A stretch of DNA of 5,143 nt from Geoglobus sp. (GTDB lineage: Archaea; Halobacteriota; Archaeoglobi; Archaeoglobales; Archaeoglobaceae). Below, one piece after another: positions 1 through 5,129 of the stretch (positions within the stretch are counted from its first letter, which is position 1; each line of letters starts with the position of its first letter). Location of the stretch: the NCBI GenBank assembly GCA_027019885.1, contig JALUWC010000567.1, positions 1 through 5,143 on the forward strand, read 5' to 3'. Both the position numbers and the translations under genes were made by a program. A model generated the notes under the pieces. It worked only from the letters and a program-made list of their open reading frames with translations, searched no databases and was not told where the DNA came from.

Positions 1-167
1 TTGCTCGCAACATAGCTGGCCTCATCGTCCGAGTAGTAGAGGTCCGAGGCGCACCACCAGGAATAATCAGTGAGACCTACTGAATAGTAGTCCTTTGACG
101 CCGAAACGGTAGCCATGCTAAAAGTGGCCAAAACGGCAATAAAAACAAAAAATGGCCTGACACTCAC
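1..167 (-). CDS. Secreted protein, N-terminal 55 residues only (runs off window)
   Basis: Open frame from a GTG at 165-167 to the left edge without a stop. The first 24 residues form a classical Sec signal peptide: a short basic start (MSVRP), a hydrophobic core (FFVFIAVLATF) and a plausible AxA-like cleavage site at VSA before SKDYY. The visible mature part is rich in Tyr, Asp and Ser with one Cys near residue 39 (YSWWCASD). The GTG is chosen because a strong Shine-Dalgarno, GGGGGTGAT, ends four bases upstream and matches the archaeal 16S tail. It is the first gene downstream of promoter element copy 1, with no other gene between. The product is probably extracellular or surface-associated. 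I do not recognise the family, and most of the protein lies outside the window. Confidence 0.8.
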   Translation of the reverse strand, partial: MSVRPFFVFIAVLATFSMATVSASKDYYSVGLTDYSWWCASDLYYSDDEASYVAS

Positions 168-169
168 CT

Positions 170-179
170 GATCACCCCC
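170..179 (-). promoter_or_regulatory. Strong Shine-Dalgarno deciding a GTG start
   Basis: On the minus strand the sequence reads GGGGGTGATC, then AG, then GTG. GGTGATC is complementary to the conserved archaeal 16S rRNA 3' end. It supports translation of the secreted-protein gene from the GTG at 165-167 although no ATG is near. Confidence 0.75.
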
Positions 180-226
180 TTGCATTTGTTTCATTCATAA
201 TTTTGAGATATTATCAAATCTAATGG

Positions 227-234
227 TATAAAAA
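227..234 (-). promoter_or_regulatory. TATA box of the left secreted-protein gene
   Basis: The minus strand reads TTTTTATA, close to the archaeal TATA consensus, preceded by AGGA, a possible BRE. Initiation is expected roughly 25 nt downstream, near position 204, leaving a leader of about 37 nt before the GTG at 167. The box ends exactly 5 nt from the edge of the 13-bp-arm palindrome at 240-271, the same spacing as at copy 2. Confidence 0.65.
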
Positions 235-238
235 TCCT

Positions 239-284
239 GCGAAAGTGTTCACTAAATGGTGAACGCTTTCGTAAGTTTTAAATA
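239..284. repeat. 46-bp palindromic promoter element, copy 1 (putative operator)
   Basis: The core is an inverted repeat with arms CGAAAGTGTTCAC (240-252) and GTGAACGCTTTCG (259-271) around the 6-nt spacer TAAATG. Twelve of 13 arm positions pair, and the remaining one (246/265) is T opposite G. On its plus-strand side the similarity continues through TAAG and TTTAAATA. The whole 46 bp matches 3378-3423 at 44 positions, differing at 269 and 276. It abuts TATA boxes on both sides with 5-nt gaps. This architecture fits a dimeric transcription factor binding just upstream of BRE/TATA, where archaeal activators often act; a repressor is equally possible. The regulator is not identifiable from the window. 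Confidence 0.8.
277..284 (+). promoter_or_regulatory. TATA-like box facing the opposite way (copy 1)
   Basis: The plus strand reads TTTAAATA, 5 nt from the palindrome edge at 271, mirroring the minus-strand box at 227-234. Its sequence is conserved in copy 2. Transcription would begin near 306 and run antisense into the 3' end of the lipoprotein gene at 347-997. No plausible plus-strand gene follows, so any product would be non-coding. AT-rich surroundings make a chance match possible, but conservation beyond the palindrome argues for function. Confidence 0.4.
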
Positions 285-299
285 TTTAGAAAATAGGTG

Positions 300-346
300 A
301 AATATAAATATAAAATAATTTAATTAATCACAAAAACTCACAAAAG
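300..346 (-). terminator. T-rich 3' region, probable terminator
   Basis: Just after the TGA at 347-349 the minus strand carries several T-runs (TTTT, TTTTT at 332-336, then TTATTTTATATTTATATTT) without a convincing stem. Archaeal intrinsic termination relies mainly on such U-tracts. It would end the 2313-347 operon before the next promoter. Confidence 0.45.
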
Positions 347-997
347 TCAAACATCGTAATCATAAAAAACTGTCGTGCTTTTTACAACAGTGCCGTTTAT
401 AATGGAGCCACGATACAACGTCTCCTCTTTTCTTTTTACTGGCAGGTAGCTGTCTTTTAATATCCATTCAGTTCTCTTCGTGATAACTGTTAAATTTTGC
501 TCCTTTATTATCCTCCTGATGGTCAAGTTAAGCATCCATGCCTCCCTGCCATCTATTTTAACCGGCGCCACGCCTCCTAACTCTATCGAATCGTTTTCTT
601 TTATGCCTAATATGCGTTCCCTTTTGTTGAGCCACCATTCTCCCACTTTATCGTATTTGATGGATTTGTTTTCTCCACCTGGCATGAGGATTGTAATGTA
701 CTCCTCCTCGCCAATGTAGACTGTTCTAATCAAAGACGGAGTCTCACTGCTGTTTGTTTGGACGACTTGGGTGGCGGTGCGGTTGTTGAAATTAACATAA
801 CCATGCGCCTTTGCATATTCAATTCCGCCATCGGGGCGGTGCACTTCGCCTGTGGCATTGTACTTATATGCCTTTATCGAATCCAGCGAGGCTTTCATGG
901 AGTCCCATACTTCCTGGGGACTCGGAGAGGTACTCTCAGTAGCAATGCATCCAGCAGCCAGTACCCCAAGGAAAATGATAAATATTTTTGCTCTCAC
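347..997 (-). CDS. Exported lipoprotein, possibly LolA-superfamily-like
   Basis: 216 residues. The signal peptide MRAKIFIIFLGVLAAGC carries a lipobox (LAAGC, Cys17), so the mature protein should be lipid-anchored outside the membrane. A Ser/Thr/Pro linker (about 20-28) is followed by VWDSMKASLDSIKAYKYNATGEV and alternating beta-strand-like segments. This order, a short helix and then strands ending in a sheet that describes 'conversion' of a peptide (VKIDGREAWMLNLTI), resembles archaeal lipoproteins assigned to LolA/LppX-like folds; that is inference from pattern. Eight N-x-S/T sequons support an extracytoplasmic location. It starts at GTG (995-997) with GAGGCGA 7 nt upstream. It is the last gene of the probable operon, 70 nt after the preceding stop. 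A weak TATA-like TTTAAT near 1065-1073 might give it a private promoter. Confidence 0.85.
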   Translation of the reverse strand: MRAKIFIIFLGVLAAGCIATESTSPSPQEVWDSMKASLDSIKAYKYNATGEVHRPDGGIEYAKAHGYVNFNNRTATQVVQTNSSETPSLIRTVYIGEEEYITILMPGGENKSIKYDKVGEWWLNKRERILGIKENDSIELGGVAPVKIDGREAWMLNLTIRRIIKEQNLTVITKRTEWILKDSYLPVKRKEETLYRGSIINGTVVKSTTVFYDYDV

Positions 998-1067
998 TTT
1001 CTCGCCTCTTTTTCACGTTTTGTTACAATAATTTCCTTTGAGTTATTGGAATTAATTATTATCCTCA

Positions 1068-1598
1068 TTAAATTTTTGGTAGAGTGATTTTATACTCAGT
1101 ATAATCACCTAAATTCTCCTCTCTCAAAATCCTTATTCTCAGGGAGATTCCCTCATCCAGGTAGACCAGAATCCACCTGTTTCTGAAGTAGAACATCCCG
1201 AGAATTGAGAGCGGCGAATAATAACCCTCCACGTATCTGTACACCTCAAACTTCCTGCCATCATATTTAATTAGAGAGTAACCGTTGTCCATGAGGTAGT
1301 ATCTTCCATTCCATACTATTTTGCTGGGAGTGAAGTTGAGCACATACCCGCTCTCTTCATACTGCCTGCGGTATTTGAAGTTTCTGCCAACATTCTCAAA
1401 AGTATCGCCGGGGAAAGACAGCTCCTCCATAGTTCCGTTCGCATAAACTTTATAGACTTTCACAGGCCCTGTTTTGCCGGGGGTGAAACTGGAGTAGTTT
1501 ATTATGAGTTCTTCTTCCGGCTTGCTGATCGCTTTCATGATAAATATGCCGCCCACTAATATGAGAAGAGTCGATATGATGATGCGATTTCTGCTCAT
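1068..1598 (-). CDS. Membrane-anchored envelope protein, paralog of the upstream lipoprotein (lipobox Cys lost)
   Basis: About 176 residues from the ATG at 1596-1598. An in-frame ATG at 1614-1616 would give 182 residues, but it overlaps the upstream gene and has no Shine-Dalgarno, whereas AGGGG (1609-1613) precedes the chosen one at a rather long 10 nt. The N-terminus is MSRNR plus a hydrophobic segment IIISTLLILVGGIFIM; it ends in LVGG where the neighbour has LVGC, so it should be a signal anchor, not a lipoprotein. The body closely matches the upstream protein: KVY..YANGT, FPGDTFEN, then GRYYLM-NGYSLIKYDG. These short strand-rich motifs suggest a beta-sheet or partial propeller domain. No enzyme motif is visible. 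The start lies 4 nt after the upstream stop, implying co-translation. Family not recognised. Confidence 0.85.
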   Translation of the reverse strand: MSRNRIIISTLLILVGGIFIMKAISKPEEELIINYSSFTPGKTGPVKVYKVYANGTMEELSFPGDTFENVGRNFKYRRQYEESGYVLNFTPSKIVWNGRYYLMDNGYSLIKYDGRKFEVYRYVEGYYSPLSILGMFYFRNRWILVYLDEGISLRIRILREENLGDYTEYKITLPKI

Positions 1599-1602
1599 GT
1601 AC

Positions 1603-2313
1603 CTAAGTCCCCTCATTTTCTTTGACGATTTTCAGCTTGCAATCTTTCAACCTTTTTATTTTTATGGTGATGTTGGAGTCGTATCGAAATATTATCTTCC
1701 TTGAAACTTCTTTTCCGTTAAACACCATGATGCCGTTGAAGGGGTCGCCTTCGCTCACATAGGTTATAATCCAGCAGTCATCGCCAAGAGGGATGATTTT
1801 GATAGGCCAGTAAGGGGTGTAGTAGCTTTCCTGAAGGCGGTAGATGGTAAATTCCTTGCCGTTGTATTTGATTAAAGAGTATCCATTAAACATGAGATAG
1901 TACCTCCCATCCCAGGCAATTACCCGGGGAGTGGAGTTGAAAATCATATATCCAGCGCCCATCTCATAAATCTGCTTTCTGTGCGGGTTATCCCTTCTGT
2001 AATTCTCAAAGGTATCGGAAGGGAAGCGAAGTTCTACAAGCGTGCCGTTACTGTACTTTTTGTAGACCTTGAGGGGAGTTTTCCGAGTTTTATTATCAAA
2101 GGTGATATTAAACACAAGGGTATAGCTTGGCTTTGGCATGGTTACTTTTCTGTGCACCACCGAGGAGAGGTTTGTATATATTATAACATCCCAGCTGCTG
2201 AAATTTTTGGGGGATTCTTTTACCTGTACCTCTGACTCGGCGGTTTTTTCGCTAATAATACAGCCTACAAGAATTAGTGCTGAAATTGCGATAAATATTA
2301 TCGTGCCTCTCAG
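1603..2313 (-). CDS. Exported lipoprotein with apparent CTG start, paralog of the downstream gene
   Basis: 236 residues if started at CTG (2311-2313). The first ATG/GTG/TTG would be GTG at 2158-2160, but the frame stays open upstream and encodes a perfect lipoprotein signal: RGTIIFIAISALILVGC with lipobox LVGC (Cys18), followed by a polar linker (SEKTAESEVQVKESP). The in-frame TAG at 2326-2328 leaves only a few codons for initiation, and CTG lies 7 nt after AGGAGGG. The body shares KVYKKYSNGT, FPSDTFEN, GRYYLM-NGYSLIKYNG and a YYTPYWPI region with the next gene, and has an extra strand region near the C-terminus (DDCWIITYVSEG). Seven sequons fit an outside location. Stop TAG at 1603-1605. Function unknown. 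A sequencing error at the start codon is the main alternative. Confidence 0.8.
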   Translation of the reverse strand: MRGTIIFIAISALILVGCIISEKTAESEVQVKESPKNFSSWDVIIYTNLSSVVHRKVTMPKPSYTLVFNITFDNKTRKTPLKVYKKYSNGTLVELRFPSDTFENYRRDNPHRKQIYEMGAGYMIFNSTPRVIAWDGRYYLMFNGYSLIKYNGKEFTIYRLQESYYTPYWPIKIIPLGDDCWIITYVSEGDPFNGIMVFNGKEVSRKIIFRYDSNITIKIKRLKDCKLKIVKENEGT

Positions 2314-2320
2314 TTTTTTA

Positions 2321-2327
2321 CCCTCCT
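2321..2327 (-). promoter_or_regulatory. Shine-Dalgarno deciding the CTG start
   Basis: The minus strand reads AGGAGGG, then TAAAAAA, then CTG. The 7-nt gap is standard. The site overlaps a small dyad (CCTAA-TG-TTAGG, 2325-2336). It is useless for the GTG at 2158-2160, 150 nt away, which is why the longer gene model is preferred. Confidence 0.65.
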
Positions 2328-2342
2328 AACATTAGGACTGCC

Positions 2343-2360
2343 TAAAAAATAACAAAAAAA
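2343..2360 (-). terminator. U-tract terminator after the cysteine-rich gene
   Basis: The minus strand has TTTTTTT (2354-2360) and TTTTTT (2344-2349), beginning 7 nt after the TAA at 2368-2370. No clear stem precedes it, as is usual for archaeal intrinsic terminators. No good TATA box is visible between here and the next start, so the downstream operon may depend partly on readthrough. Confidence 0.5.
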
Positions 2361-2367
2361 GTAATTT

Positions 2368-3300
2368 TTACACCACAGTACCTATGTAGTCAGTAACCAT
2401 CACCTGCGGGTAGTTGGTACAGCAGTAGCCACTGGGATTTGCAGTATAACAGTCACACTTGCAGCATATTCCATCAATCTCTGATTTTGTGTAGTATGCG
2501 TCGATGGTGAAATCTGGCACGCTCAGTGGAAGGTCGTCATAGGTAAGTCCACAACTGCCAAATTTCAGAGTATTTAACCATCCACAAGCACCACCGCAAA
2601 TTTTATAGGCAGGCTCGCATCCCGGGAAGTCTATGAGTCCTCTCGTATAGTAGCCATCGAAGCTCATGAATGCCTCGTAGTGGATATCGCAGCTAGAGCC
2701 CTCAGGCGGTCTGGTTGAAGTACACCTCTCAGAAGGATACTCTGGTGGCTGACAATCATGATAGAACCACTGGACTGTATCATGGTTATGTACGTCCACA
2801 AGCCCTCTATACAATACTCCACAGTCCAGACCTGTAATTGCTAATTGTTCTGAAGTGGTGGTTGAGACTTCGACTCCTGCAGCTCTAAGCACGCGCAAAG
2901 CCTCCGCAATTTGTGATTTCTTGAGCCCATCCGTGACAATCACCAGTTTTGTCGAGTTGTACTCTTTCATAAGCCTCTTCACATTCTCCGGATCTGGTGT
3001 GCGCCAATATCTGGCTCTCTTCTCATAGGCTATCTTCAGTCGCTCTTTTGAGCGCTCTCTCAGTCTTTCGATTTCGCTCTGGTTTAAGATCTTTTTTGAG
3101 TTATTTTGGGATGCAAGTAGTGCAGAGCTCTGGCACGTGTTTCCTTGTTCATATTGGATATTCTCCGATGAAACGACATTCTCTTGTACACTTTCTTGCA
3201 TATTGCTGGTATCTTTTGATCCTATGTAGGCAACCGCACTACCAACTAGCAGCATTGCAAACATTGCCAACATACCTACCTTTAACCATCTACTCCTCAT
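2368..3300 (-). CDS. Secreted cysteine-rich protein, unknown family
   Basis: 310 residues from the ATG at 3298-3300. A GTG at 3307-3309 is also in frame, but it forms part of the Shine-Dalgarno GGAGGTGA, so ATG is preferred. Layout: Sec signal peptide (about 1-24, MRSRWLK then a hydrophobic core ending SAVA); Ser/Asn/Gln-rich linker (25-75); charged, helix-prone segment (76-115, ERLRERSKERLKIAYEKRAR); a small alpha/beta-like stretch (117-155, KLVIVTDG...ALRVLRAAGVEV); then a cysteine-rich half with 14 of the 15 Cys between 160 and 294, ending CCKCDC and GYCC. There is no CxxCH haem motif. The Cys may form disulfides or bind metal. The phrases LYRGLVDV (163-170) and YTRGLIDF (218-225) hint at an internal repeat. 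It is the only gene between its promoter and a terminator, so probably monocistronic with some readthrough. I do not recognise it. Confidence 0.85.
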   Translation of the reverse strand: MRSRWLKVGMLAMFAMLLVGSAVAYIGSKDTSNMQESVQENVVSSENIQYEQGNTCQSSALLASQNNSKKILNQSEIERLRERSKERLKIAYEKRARYWRTPDPENVKRLMKEYNSTKLVIVTDGLKKSQIAEALRVLRAAGVEVSTTTSEQLAITGLDCGVLYRGLVDVHNHDTVQWFYHDCQPPEYPSERCTSTRPPEGSSCDIHYEAFMSFDGYYTRGLIDFPGCEPAYKICGGACGWLNTLKFGSCGLTYDDLPLSVPDFTIDAYYTKSEIDGICCKCDCYTANPSGYCCTNYPQVMVTDYIGTVV

Positions 3301-3305
3301 ATAAC

Positions 3306-3332
3306 TCACCTCCTCTTTTATCCTCGAGGAGG
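3306..3332 (-). promoter_or_regulatory. Shine-Dalgarno with potential sequestering hairpin
   Basis: In the minus-strand leader, GAGGAGG (3309-3315, the core of the Shine-Dalgarno GAGGAGGTGA) is perfectly complementary to CCTCCTC (3326-3332), giving a 7-bp stem with a 10-nt loop. A competing short pairing of CCTC with the upstream GAGG (3338-3341) would free the site. The start predicted from the TATA box (near 3343) places all these elements in the leader. A translational switch or thermosensor is possible; purine-rich ribosome sites can pair by chance. Confidence 0.4.
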
Positions 3333-3365
3333 CGCCCCCTCGCGGTAGTCTTAGCGACTTTCTGC

Positions 3366-3373
3366 TATATAAA
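3366..3373 (-). promoter_or_regulatory. TATA box of the cysteine-rich protein gene
   Basis: The minus strand reads TTTATATA within GGTTTTATATAGC, a near-consensus archaeal TATA box 65 nt before the ATG. Initiation is expected near 3343, giving a leader of about 43 nt. The distance from its downstream end to the palindrome edge (3379) is 13 nt, identical to that at copy 1. Confidence 0.7.
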
Positions 3374-3377
3374 ACCA

Positions 3378-3423
3378 GCGAAAGTGTTCACTAAATGGTG
3401 AACGCTTCCGTAAGGTTTAAATA
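3378..3423. repeat. 46-bp palindromic promoter element, copy 2 (putative operator)
   Basis: Arms are CGAAAGTGTTCAC (3379-3391) and GTGAACGCTTCCG (3398-3410) around TAAATG. Compared with copy 1, position 3408 is C instead of T, which breaks one more arm pair, and 3415 is G instead of T. Everything else is identical, including the non-palindromic spacer and the flanking TAAG and TTTAAATA. It lies between the 3' end of the beta-propeller gene and the promoter of the cysteine-rich gene, in the same orientation as copy 1 and 3139 bp from it. Flanking genes of the two copies are unrelated in sequence, so identity is restricted to the regulatory element. Confidence 0.8.
3416..3423 (+). promoter_or_regulatory. 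TATA-like box facing the opposite way (copy 2)
   Basis: TTTAAATA on the plus strand, 5 nt from the palindrome edge at 3410, preceded by the purine-rich TAAGG. Initiation would fall near 3446 and produce a transcript antisense to the 3' end of the beta-propeller gene. No plus-strand gene with a ribosome site follows. Confidence 0.4.
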
Positions 3424-3451
3424 CTGCCAACTTTGGTTGAAAAATTTCTCT

Positions 3452-4681
3452 CTAATTAACGCCAATACTGGAAAATACCAACGTATCCATATTTTTTGTT
3501 ACAATAAAACAGGTTTGATTCAAAACCAAGTAGTGCTCAACTTCGCCGAGATGCTCCGGAATAATAAAGCTCCAGAGAATCTCTCCCTTTCCACTAACCA
3601 GAGATATATTCTCAGCTGAACCTTTCTTCACGTATATTAGTACATTATCTCCTGAAATCGCCGCTTTAACTTCTGCATCTTCAAACTCTTTTATCCGGCG
3701 CACATCTCCTGTTCGTTTAAACATAAGTACATTCTTACCAGAGACTGCCACCAAAAAATCTCCATCTTCAGAAATTTTTAGCAGGTCAACCGGGTGATTT
3801 GTGTTATAGCTCCATAGCCTTCCTGTGCTGTTGAAAAAAGATAGCCTACCGCTTACTGTTCCAATAGCAGCAAACTTATCTTGAAAATCCATGGCTTTGA
3901 TATCTGAGCCCTCCTCCTGCATATAAAGGATCCCATTTTTATCAAAGAAAAATGCCTTATTTTCTGCGATTGCCACACCAAGCTCACCATCCTGAGAGAG
4001 TCTGACTTCATACACTCCTGAGCCGGGAGCACCACCAGGTTTTATCTTATACTCCCACTTAGCTTTGCTGGAATCAAAAAGAGTTATCGCAGGATACCTG
4101 TATCCCGTGCCTACCGCTGCATATCTCCCATAGTGGCTCACTGAAATTGAGTTAATGCTCGTCTCTATTTTCCCGTACTCATATTTAAGGGCTGGATGCC
4201 CATGAGCGTCAAAAAGATAAACTTTACTTTCAGGGTACCCAAAACCTACAGCAATTAAATTGCCCGCCCCAGAGATCGCCAGCTGGTTTACATTCCCGGT
4301 AAGTTCGTACTTCCACTCCAGCGCTCCTGTTCTGTTGAAAAGATAAACTCCGGGAATTTGCTGAGTGCCGACGGCAATTTTCTCGCAGTCCTGTGAAGCA
4401 GCAACGTGAGTTATCAACCCCTCAACCTCACGCTGCCACAGCATTTTTCCAGTGACAACGCTGAACATGTAAATTCGCCCCTGTTGCGATGCTATCAGGC
4501 AGGAGTCAGAAGGGTGGAGCTTAACGTACTCTCCAAGCTTATACACACCCAGCACTTCCATGTTTTCCGGGATTTCATTGAAAAAATCTGGCTTTTGTGC
4601 ACTTTCACCGCCGCTTAGATATATACAGCCTGCTGAGAAGGCTATAAAAATTGCTAAGCCGGTGATGCTGTATGTGTTCAT
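3452..4681 (-). CDS. Exported lipoprotein with WD40/PQQ-like beta-propeller
   Basis: 409 residues. The signal peptide ends in a lipobox, AFSAGC (Cys19), followed by a short linker (to about 40). The rest is a run of some seven to eight blades of roughly 40 residues, each with a pattern such as 'I.VS..G.Y.AVG......LFD..G...W.Y': examples are KIAVGTQQIPGVYLFNRTG, LIAVGFGYPESKVYLFD, YAAVGTGYRYPAITLFD, FAAIGTVSGRLSFFNSTG and FLVAVSGKNVLMFKRTG. This is the classic PQQ/WD40-like propeller of archaeal exported proteins, probably a binding scaffold; no cofactor or catalytic residues can be assigned. Four sequons are present. The start ATG (4679-4681) has only a weak ribosome site (AAGGGA). The gap after the preceding small membrane gene is 20 nt, so it is likely in the same operon. 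TAG stop at 3452-3454. Confidence 0.88.
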   Translation of the reverse strand: MNTYSITGLAIFIAFSAGCIYLSGGESAQKPDFFNEIPENMEVLGVYKLGEYVKLHPSDSCLIASQQGRIYMFSVVTGKMLWQREVEGLITHVAASQDCEKIAVGTQQIPGVYLFNRTGALEWKYELTGNVNQLAISGAGNLIAVGFGYPESKVYLFDAHGHPALKYEYGKIETSINSISVSHYGRYAAVGTGYRYPAITLFDSSKAKWEYKIKPGGAPGSGVYEVRLSQDGELGVAIAENKAFFFDKNGILYMQEEGSDIKAMDFQDKFAAIGTVSGRLSFFNSTGRLWSYNTNHPVDLLKISEDGDFLVAVSGKNVLMFKRTGDVRRIKEFEDAEVKAAISGDNVLIYVKKGSAENISLVSGKGEILWSFIIPEHLGEVEHYLVLNQTCFIVTKNMDTLVFSSIGVN

Positions 4682-4701
4682 CGTCGTATCCCTTAATGTT
4701 T

Positions 4702-4947
4702 TTATCCCTCTTCCGTACCCTCTCTGAATTTTTCACTCAGAAGCACAAAGACTCCGTAGGAGAATATCAGAACCCCTGCGATGCTGAGACTTTTGCTGCT
4801 ATCTGTAAACTGGGGGACAATGGATAAAATTGCACCTATAACGATAATATCCAGGGCTCTTGCCCTATTGTCTTTTGTCTGAGCAGCACTTCTAATCCAG
4901 AGGATAATTCCTGTTAATGCGATAAGGGCGAGCAGTATCTCCATCAT
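4702..4947 (-). CDS. Small membrane protein (81 aa), probably three transmembrane segments
   Basis: Hydrophobic stretches at about residues 3-18 (EILLALIALTGIILWI), 32-45 (ALDIIVIGAILSIV) and 54-69 (LSIAGVLIFSYGVFVL), separated by charged loops (RSAAQTKDNRAR, TDSSKS) and ending in a charged tail (SEKFREGTEEG). Two consecutive ATGs (4945-4947 and 4942-4944) are possible starts; the first overlaps the preceding stop as ATGA, and GGGGGAGAG lies directly upstream, indicating translational coupling. It is followed by the beta-propeller lipoprotein, perhaps as its membrane partner, which is only inferred from position. Family not recognised. Confidence 0.75.
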   Translation of the reverse strand: MMEILLALIALTGIILWIRSAAQTKDNRARALDIIVIGAILSIVPQFTDSSKSLSIAGVLIFSYGVFVLLSEKFREGTEEG

Positions 4948-5129
4948 CTCTCCCCCTTGAACTCCTTTATTGAAACGTATATCAGGGTTACCAACCCGGC
5001 TGCAATCATTAACCCTGCTGCATAGCCAGCGCCTCCATCTCTAAGACTTACGCTTTTCCCCGTCACCACTGTATAGATTATGGCGGGAAGGACTACTATT
5101 AGAGGTGTTAAGATCAGGATTGTTCCCAT
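4944..5129 (-). CDS. Small membrane protein (61 aa or longer), two transmembrane segments
   Basis: Two hydrophobic segments, about residues 3-21 (TILILTPLIVVLPAIIYTV) and 34-53 (AGYAAGLMIAAGLVTLIYVS), joined by a basic loop (TGKSVSLRDGG) and ending KEFKGER. The stop TGA (4944-4946) overlaps the next start. The ATG at 5127-5129 has no obvious ribosome site, and the frame remains open to the right edge (four codons), so the true start may lie outside the window. Its hydrophobic pattern and pairing with the next gene suggest a small two-subunit membrane unit, but no family is recognised. Confidence 0.65.
   Translation of the reverse strand: MGTILILTPLIVVLPAIIYTVVTGKSVSLRDGGAGYAAGLMIAAGLVTLIYVSIKEFKGER

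Noticed and set aside
758..1087. Plus-strand open frames (for example 480-719, 758-1087, 1981-2235, 2997-3401, 3395-3619, 4406-4618)
   Set aside because: All lie mostly inside minus-strand genes that have signal peptides, ribosome sites or paralogs; the plus frames lack ribosome sites and coherent domains.
2325..2336. Perfect dyad CCTAA-TG-TTAGG before the CTG-start gene
   Set aside because: Arms are only 5-6 bp with a 2-nt centre, too tight for a stable RNA hairpin, and no second copy is seen; noted as part of the ribosome-site context only.
2368..2920. Multihaem cytochrome or ferredoxin in the cysteine-rich half
   Set aside because: No CxxCH motif and no regular CxxCxxC...CP ferredoxin pattern.
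239..3423. CRISPR-like repeat pair
   Set aside because: Only two copies, 3.1 kb apart with genes between them, and no repeat-spacer periodicity; each copy is tied to a promoter.
3428..3444. Stem-loop terminator (CAAC/GTTG with a nearby T-run) after the beta-propeller gene
   Set aside because: The stem is only 4 bp, and on the minus strand the five-T run precedes the stem, which is the wrong order for a stem-and-U-tract terminator. T-rich termination may still occur, but I cannot mark a site.
3853..4035. Short minus-strand frame inside the beta-propeller gene
   Set aside because: Out of frame with a convincing propeller protein and without any independent start signal.
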